Shown piece after piece: positions 5,393-10,000 of a DNA stretch of 10,000 nt; the first letter of the stretch is position 1, and every line of letters begins with the position of its first letter. Source of the stretch: Magnetospirillum sp. (GTDB lineage Bacteria; Pseudomonadota; Alphaproteobacteria; Rhodospirillales; Magnetospirillaceae); NCBI GenBank assembly GCA_020217035.1, contig JAIWOG010000027.1, positions 1 through 10,000 of the forward strand. Direction: 5' to 3'. The notes below the pieces were generated by a model, which worked only from the letters and a program-made list of their open reading frames with translations, searched no databases and was not told where the DNA came from. A program made the translations under genes and the position numbers.

Positions 5393-7262
5393 CGGCCAAA
5401 ACCGCGCCGACCGAACGCAAAACCTCATCCCAAGCGCCCTGGAAGGTCTGGCGGTGCAGGCGGACCCGCGGATACCATCGGCACCAATTGCCATCGACAC
5501 CATAATACCAGTGCCGCCCGCGCGCCTTGGGCAACATCACCTCGGTCGGCACCCCAAGGCCACCGGCGAAATGGACGGTGGTGTTGCTGGTGGTGACCAC
5601 GTGGTCCATGGCGGCGACAAGGCTGGCGAAGCCGTCCAGGTCGCCGGTGATATCCAGGTCCGGCAAGGACAGGATTTCCAGCCCCGCCTCCCGAGCCCTG
5701 GCCAACTCGGCGGCCACGTCGCCGTATTGCAACGAAACCAGGGCGAAACGGTCCCCCGCCACCGCACGAAGGCTTTCAAGCGTCAGCGATTTATGCTCGC
5801 CAAGGTTCAATGCCGCCGAGCGCCACGACACCCCCACCAGCTTCCGGCCACCCGCCAGGCTTTCCAGCCGGCCTCGCATCTCTCGACTGCGGAGCGGGTC
5901 GGCCACCAAGTAAGGGGCCGCCGGACCATGGCGAGGGACAAAGCGGAACAACTCGCCCAACGGCAGTTGCGACAGGCCGGGATCCAGGCAAGGCGCCGCC
6001 GGCGACTGCGACAAACCACAAGCCATCACCGACGGAAACGACCGCTTGACCAGCGGCAGCAGCCGCGGATCGCATTCCACCGTCACCTCCAGACCATCGG
6101 CCAGCAGGTCGGGCAACAGCGAAAGCCACAGCACTTCGTCGCCCACCCCCTGCTCTCCCCACAGCAGCAGCCTGCGTCCGGCTTGCCGCACGCCGTCCCA
6201 GCGGGGCTGGGTGAACGGGCGGCTGCGACGCTGGTGGTCGGCCAGAAAACGCCAGTCGTAATGGGGGAAGGCATCGTCGAAACGGCCCAGGGACAATTCC
6301 AGCAAGGCCAGTTCCATGCGTGGCGCCATCCAGTCGGGTGTCACCCGCAAGGCTCGGACCAAAAGGTCCCGCCCCTCGTCGAAGCGGCCCTGGGCAACAC
6401 GCAGCCGCGCCAGGCCGGTCAACGCCTTGGGATGGTCTCCGACGACCCTGAGGACATCGCGGTAGCCATCGTCCGCTTGGTCGTCCCGCCCAAGGTCAAG
6501 AAGCACCGAGGCCAGCGACAGGGTCAGCTCGGGATTGCCCGGATTGACCTGGACGGCTTGACGGACCAATCGTTCCGCCTCGGTCGGATTGCCCAATTGC
6601 TGTTCGGCATTGGCCAGGGCGATGGTGGCCATCACGTGTCCCGGCACCGTCGCCAACACCTGTCGGGCCAGATCGCTCGCCGCGTCCGGATTGCCCGCCT
6701 CGGCTTCGACCATCGCCAAGTTGGCCAGGATGTCAGGAATTCCTGCCGACCGGGCGACGGCGTCCCGCAATGCTTGGCGAGCTTCGTCGAAGCGACCCGC
6801 CCGCGCCAAGGCGACACCGTGATTGGTCAGGATGCGGGGATGGGTCGGCGCCAAAGCCACCGCTTGCCGGAAGGCGTCGATGGCCTCGCCAAGCTTGTTG
6901 CGGCCCAGCAAGACGTTGCCCAATCCTTCCCAGGACTCTGCGTCATGAGGATGGATCCTGGTCGCCTGCCGGAACGACGTTTCCGCCTCGTCGCCGCGGC
7001 CGGCCGCCCAGGCGACCTGCCCTAGATCCGTCAGCACCCCGGGCCAATCGGCCTTCAAATCCACCGCCTTGCGCAAATAGCGCAGCGCCGTGGCGCTGTC
7101 GCCGGCGTGATGGGCGGCGATGCCCGCCAGGTGATTCAGCCCTGGATGACGCGATTGCTGGGCCAAGGCTTGGCGTGCCAGTTTGAGCGCCAAGGCCGCG
7201 TCACCACGTCGCAACGCGCCCTGCGCGTGTTCAACGAGGTGCTGCAAAGAAAAAGATGTCAT
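5382..7262 (-). CDS. TPR protein with C-terminal GT9-like glycosyltransferase domain, copy 2 (longer TPR array)
   Basis: A 626-residue paralogue of the convergent neighbour. About residues 10-335 form roughly nine 34-residue TPR units, ending in GRFDDAFPHYDWRF. The C-terminal domain has the same landmarks as copy 1: RWDG (354-357), WGEQGVGDEVLW (368-379), ECDPR (396-400), LVGVSW (475-480), LQYGD (511-515), DLDGFASLVAAMDHVVTTSN (541-560) and HFAGGLG (564-570). The likely role is sugar transfer with the TPR array holding a protein or polymer acceptor; this is inference. The start is uncertain: in-frame starts also exist at 7277, 7301 and 7319 (TTG). The ATG at 7262 begins the TPR-like part, but no start has a strong ribosome site. 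The stop codons of the two TPR genes lie inside each other's coding ends, and no terminator separates them. Confidence 0.85.
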   Translation of the reverse strand: MTSFSLQHLVEHAQGALRRGDAALALKLARQALAQQSRHPGLNHLAGIAAHHAGDSATALRYLRKAVDLKADWPGVLTDLGQVAWAAGRGDEAETSFRQATRIHPHDAESWEGLGNVLLGRNKLGEAIDAFRQAVALAPTHPRILTNHGVALARAGRFDEARQALRDAVARSAGIPDILANLAMVEAEAGNPDAASDLARQVLATVPGHVMATIALANAEQQLGNPTEAERLVRQAVQVNPGNPELTLSLASVLLDLGRDDQADDGYRDVLRVVGDHPKALTGLARLRVAQGRFDEGRDLLVRALRVTPDWMAPRMELALLELSLGRFDDAFPHYDWRFLADHQRRSRPFTQPRWDGVRQAGRRLLLWGEQGVGDEVLWLSLLPDLLADGLEVTVECDPRLLPLVKRSFPSVMACGLSQSPAAPCLDPGLSQLPLGELFRFVPRHGPAAPYLVADPLRSREMRGRLESLAGGRKLVGVSWRSAALNLGEHKSLTLESLRAVAGDRFALVSLQYGDVAAELARAREAGLEILSLPDLDITGDLDGFASLVAAMDHVVTTSNTTVHFAGGLGVPTEVMLPKARGRHWYYGVDGNWCRWYPRVRLHRQTFQGAWDEVLRSVGAVLAAKD

Positions 7263-7338
7263 GGGCTTCGCCGTCATTGGTCGCAGCGGCACGGTAAACA
7301 TCCGTCGCTGACAACGCAAGCCGCCCTGGCAATAGCCC

Positions 7339-7367
7339 TTGTTTCGGCCAGCCGGCTGGGGTTAGAT
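7339..7367 (+). promoter_or_regulatory. Weak promoter candidate with a palindrome in its spacer, upstream of the GT8-like gene
   Basis: TTGTTT (7339-7344) and TTAGAT (7362-7367) are 17 bp apart but each matches consensus only 3/6. The spacer holds CCAGCCGGCTGG (7348-7359), a perfect 12-bp palindrome. A start near 7374 would leave a leader of about 30 nt carrying the GGGGGA ribosome site. The 7263-7404 gap is shared with the divergent TPR gene, so a bound protein could affect both. Confidence 0.25.
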
Positions 7368-7404
7368 GACCCGCGATAGCCATAGCCTTTTCGGGGGAAA
7401 TCCC

Positions 7405-8091
7405 ATGCTGCGCATTTTCATCGGCTTCGACCCGCGCGAAGCGGTCGCCTTCAACGTCTTGCAGTATTCGATCCTGCGTCGCGCCAGCCAGCCGACGGCG
7501 GTGATCCCGCTGGCGTTGAACCAGTTGGGCGGCAAGATGTGGCGAGAACGCAACCCCCTGCAATCCACCGATTTCTCTTTCTCCCGCTTCCTGACCCCGC
7601 ATCTGTCCAATTATGAAGGCTGGTCGCTGTTCATCGATTGCGACATGCTGGTGTTGGACGACGTGGCCAATTTGTTCGCCCTGGCCGATGACCGTTACGC
7701 GGTCCAGGTGATCAAGCACGACCACCGCCCGGTCGAGGACGAGAAGTTCCTGGGCGCGGTGCAGACCAAGTACGAAAAGAAGAACTGGTCCAGCGTCATG
7801 CTGTTCAACAACGCCAAGTGCCAGGCGTTGACCCCCGAATACGTCAACACCGCCACCGGCCTGGAACTGCATCAGTTCAAGTGGCTGGGCGACGATTCGC
7901 TGATCGGTGAGTTGCCGCATCGCTGGGGCCATCTGGTCGATTACGACGCGGAAGTCCCCGTCGACCAGTTGTCGCTGATCCACTACACCATCGGCGGCCC
8001 TTATTTCGACGACTACCGCGATTGCGGCTATGCCGATCTGTGGAACGCCGAAAAGGACGCCATGCTGGCCTGCGCCCAACGGACCAAATAA
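7405..8091 (+). CDS. GT8-like small glycosyltransferase
   Basis: A 228-residue soluble protein resembling GT-A-fold family 8 glycosyltransferases. It opens with MLRIFIGFDPREAVAFNVL (1-19), typical of a Rossmann-like start in this family. FIDCDMLVLDD (76-86) contains the DCD (DxD) motif that binds the metal and nucleotide sugar, and LIHYTIGGPYFDDY (191-204) resembles the late HxxGxxKPW-type motif, here as HYTIGGP. MLFNN (132-136) and LGDDSLI (161-167) also fit the fold. Donor and acceptor are unknown. The ATG at 7405 is chosen over an earlier in-frame start at 7366 because GGGGGA (7393-7398) lies at ideal spacing and homology-like sequence starts here. It is divergent from the TPR gene and followed by a 105-bp gap before the lipoprotein gene. 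Confidence 0.85.
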   Translation: MLRIFIGFDPREAVAFNVLQYSILRRASQPTAVIPLALNQLGGKMWRERNPLQSTDFSFSRFLTPHLSNYEGWSLFIDCDMLVLDDVANLFALADDRYAVQVIKHDHRPVEDEKFLGAVQTKYEKKNWSSVMLFNNAKCQALTPEYVNTATGLELHQFKWLGDDSLIGELPHRWGHLVDYDAEVPVDQLSLIHYTIGGPYFDDYRDCGYADLWNAEKDAMLACAQRTK

Positions 8092-8143
8092 GGTTTTGGA
8101 AAACGCGACTTGCCGCCGAGGCCACGCTCGGTGCATTCTGCCC

Positions 8144-8169
8144 GACGCGCCGAGCCGGCTCGGCGCGTC
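8144..8169. promoter_or_regulatory. 26-bp perfect palindrome upstream of the DUF3576 lipoprotein gene
   Basis: Two 13-bp arms (GACGCGCCGAGCC and its exact complement) meet with no spacer; as RNA it would be an 11-bp stem with a CCGG loop. No T run follows on either strand, so it is not a standard intrinsic terminator. It lies about 50 bp past the glycosyltransferase stop and 27 bp before the lipoprotein ATG. A weak promoter (TTGCCG at 8110-8115, CATTCT at 8134-8139) would start transcription at its left edge. Confidence 0.6.
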
Positions 8170-8196
8170 ATGCGCATGAATAGGGTAGTTCCGACG

Positions 8197-8724
8197 ATGA
8201 AGACTTTCCGCTTGGCTGGCACCGCCGTGGCCCTGGCGTTCACCTTGGTCGCCCTTGGCGCCTGCGAGGGCAGCGAGGCGGTCTATCCGACCCGTGGCAA
8301 GGGCGACACCTCGCCCCGCATGAGCAACGAAAAACGGGAAACCGTCTTCGGTCCCGAAGGACTGTTCGGCGACAAGAAGAAGGGCGAAGGCAGCGGCGAG
8401 GGCATCGGCGTCAACGCCTTCCTGTGGCGGGCGTCGCTCGACACTTTGGGCTTCATGCCCATCGCCACCGCCGATGCTTTCGGCGGCACCATCATCACCG
8501 ATTGGTACAGCCTGCCCGAATCGCCCAACGAGCGCTTCAAGCTGAACGTCTTCATCCTGGATCGCGCCTTGCGCGCCGACGGCGTCAAGGTGTCGGTGTT
8601 CAAGCAGGTGCGTGATTCCATGGGCCAGTGGGTCGATTACCGGGTCGAGCCCAAGATGGCCACCGATCTGGAAAACGCCATCCTGACCCGCGCCCGCCAG
8701 CTGCGCATCGTCTCGACCGAATAG
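8197..8724 (+). CDS. DUF3576-family outer-envelope lipoprotein
   Basis: A 175-residue lipoprotein. MKTFRLAGTAVALAFTL is a signal sequence ending in a lipobox, LGAC (20-23), with Cys23 as the predicted lipidation site; Glu24 follows, so outer-membrane sorting is plausible. After a charged, low-complexity linker (about 33-70, KKKGEGSGEG) comes the conserved domain, GVNAFLWRASLDTLGFMPI (71-89), GGTIITDWY (96-104) and FKLNVFILDRALRADGV (114-130), which I recognise as DUF3576. Its biochemical function is not established to my knowledge; placement before leuS is common in alphaproteobacteria as I recall. The ATG at 8197 is chosen because it begins the signal peptide; earlier in-frame ATGs at 8170 and 8176 would put a charged extension before it. 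leuS follows after 60 bp, probably in one transcript. Confidence 0.88.
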   Translation: MKTFRLAGTAVALAFTLVALGACEGSEAVYPTRGKGDTSPRMSNEKRETVFGPEGLFGDKKKGEGSGEGIGVNAFLWRASLDTLGFMPIATADAFGGTIITDWYSLPESPNERFKLNVFILDRALRADGVKVSVFKQVRDSMGQWVDYRVEPKMATDLENAILTRARQLRIVSTE

Positions 8725-8784
8725 ACCGGCAGCAGCCCCCTTTCGACACCACATCTTTCATTTTCAGGATCAAGGCCGGCACCC

Positions 8785-10000
8785 ATGTCGCGCATCGACG
8801 AGCGTTACAACGTCAAGGAAACCGAGACCAAGTGGCAACGTATCTGGGATGAGCGCCGCTCTTTCGTCGCCACCGAGGACAAGTCTCGCCCCAAATACTA
8901 CGTCCTTGAGATGTTCCCCTATCCGTCGGGCCGCATCCACATGGGTCACGTGCGCAACTACGCGCTGGGCGACGTGGTCGCCCGCTACAAGCGGGCGCGC
9001 GGCTTCAACGTTCTGCACCCCATGGGCTGGGACGCCTTCGGCCTGCCGGCCGAGAACGCCGCCATCGAACGCGGCGTGCATCCGGCCAAGTGGACGCGCG
9101 AGAACATCGCCGCCATGCGCGACCAGTTGAAGACCATGGGCCTGTCCTATGACTGGGGCCGCGAACTGGCCACCTGCGAACCGGAATATTACCGCCACGA
9201 ACAGAAGATGTTCCTGGACATGCTGAAGGCCGGCCTGGTCTACCGCAAGGAATCCTGGGTCAACTGGGACCCGGTGGAAAACACTGTCCTGGCCAACGAA
9301 CAGGTCATCGACGGCCGCGGCTGGCGTTCCGGCGCCTTGGTGGAAAAGCGCCTGCTGTCGCAATGGTTCCTGAAGATCACCCATTACGCTGAAGACCTGC
9401 TGGAATCCTTGCAGACCCTGGACCGCTGGCCCGACCGCGTGCGCCTGATGCAGGAAAACTGGATCGGCCGCAGCGAAGGCGCCCGCCTGACCTGGACCCT
9501 GAAGGGCCGCGAAGAACGACTGGAAGTGTTCACCACCCGCCCCGACACCTTGTTCGGCGCGTCGTTCCTGGCCATTTCGCCCAACCACCCGCTGGCCGCC
9601 GAACTGGCGGCGAACAACCCGGCCCTGGCCGAGTTCATCGCCGAATGCAACCGCATGGGCACCTCGGAAGCGGTGGTCGAAGCGGCCGAGAAAAAAGGCA
9701 TGGATACCGGGCTCAAGGCCCTGCACCCCTTCGTCGAAGGCTGGGAACTGCCGGTCTATGTGGCGAATTTCGTGCTGATGGAATACGGCTCGGGCGCCAT
9801 CTTCGGCTGCCCCGCCCACGACCAGCGCGATTTCGACTTCGCCACCAAATACGGCCTGCCGATCAAGCCGGTGGTGTTGCCGGCGGGTGCCGATGCCGCA
9901 ACCTTCGCCCTGGACGGCCAACCGTTCACCGATGACGGCACCTTGTTCAATTCCGATTTCCTGAACGGTTTGGATGTGCCGGCCGCCAAATCCGCCGCCA
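8785..10000 (+). CDS. leuS: Leucyl-tRNA synthetase (N-terminal 405 residues; runs off the right edge)
   Basis: This class I aminoacyl-tRNA synthetase charges tRNA-Leu with leucine in the cytoplasm and edits mischarged products. The frame is open from the ATG to the window end, about 45% of a usual 860-870-residue enzyme. The HIGH signature appears as HMGH (52-55) after MFPYPSGRI, followed by [14 protein letters not shown] (80-93). The CP1 editing domain is entered after about 225, with the threonine-rich TTRPDT (250-255) and [16 protein letters not shown] (334-349), whose Asp346 matches the conserved editing aspartate; the GCPAHDQRD form is typical of alphaproteobacteria. The KMSKS loop and tRNA-binding domain lie beyond the window. 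An AAGG ribosome site (8772-8775) precedes the start. The gene follows the lipoprotein by 60 bp with no terminator between them. Confidence 0.97.
   Translation, partial: MSRIDERYNVKETETKWQRIWDERRSFVATEDKSRPKYYVLEMFPYPSGRIHMGHVRNYALGDVVARYKRARGFNVLHPMGWDAFGLPAENAAIERGVHPAKWTRENIAAMRDQLKTMGLSYDWGRELATCEPEYYRHEQKMFLDMLKAGLVYRKESWVNWDPVENTVLANEQVIDGRGWRSGALVEKRLLSQWFLKITHYAEDLLESLQTLDRWPDRVRLMQENWIGRSEGARLTWTLKGREERLEVFTTRPDTLFGASFLAISPNHPLAAELAANNPALAEFIAECNRMGTSEAVVEAAEKKGMDTGLKALHPFVEGWELPVYVANFVLMEYGSGAIFGCPAHDQRDFDFATKYGLPIKPVVLPAGADAATFALDGQPFTDDGTLFNSDFLNGLDVPAAKSAA

Noticed and set aside
3902..5503. A 533-codon minus-strand frame and long plus-strand frames across the TPR genes
   Set aside because: These are shadows of GC-rich coding sequence; they show no domain pattern, whereas the opposite frames carry TPR and GT9-like motifs.
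7262..7319. Longer N-terminus for the second TPR protein (starts at 7277, 7301 or TTG 7319)
   Set aside because: The added residues are Arg/Met/Pro-rich with no TPR character, and no ribosome site favours them; the ATG at 7262 is preferred but not certain.
7231..8754. A 507-codon minus-strand frame covering the GT8-like and lipoprotein genes
   Set aside because: It spans two genes and their intergenic gaps with no recognisable motif, while the plus strand has a DxD glycosyltransferase and a lipobox.

Overview
The window looks like chromosomal DNA of a GC-rich alphaproteobacterium of the Rhodospirillaceae type, most likely Magnetospirillum or a close relative. The reasons are the two porins of the Magnetospirillum/Rhodospirillum type, large TPR-plus-glycosyltransferase proteins, the alphaproteobacterial form of LeuS, and a DUF3576 lipoprotein directly upstream of leuS. 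Genus placement is inference from family recognition; no search was run.

Layout. (1) 1-1034: a YggS/PROSC-family PLP-binding protein (minus strand, running off the left edge) diverges from a ThiE-like gene with only 27 bp between start codons and back-to-back promoter candidates. (2) 1038-3695: two paralogous outer-membrane porins in tandem on the minus strand, each with its own near-identical intrinsic terminator, which looks like a duplication of the whole gene-plus-terminator unit. (3) 3696-3919: a 224-bp divergent intergenic region with two inverted repeats. (4) 3920-7262: two TPR/GT9-like fusion proteins facing each other, with coding ends overlapping by 11 bp. (5) 7405-8091: a small GT8-like glycosyltransferase with a DCD motif. 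(6) 8144-10000: a 26-bp perfect palindrome, the DUF3576 lipoprotein and leuS (running off the right edge), probably co-transcribed.

How it fits together. The two ends hold housekeeping functions (PLP homeostasis, envelope lipoprotein, leucyl-tRNA charging). The roughly 7 kb between them is envelope-oriented: two porins and three sugar-transfer-type proteins. A working hypothesis is that the central block is an accessory surface or glycosylation cassette sitting in a conserved neighbourhood. No mobile element, tRNA, rRNA or CRISPR array was seen. Two of the most secure genes, yggS and leuS, are cut by the window edges. No single unmistakably new system is present. The best candidates for a second look are the TPR-glycosyltransferase pair, the degenerate ThiE paralogue with a probably leaderless start, and the palindromes in the promoter regions.
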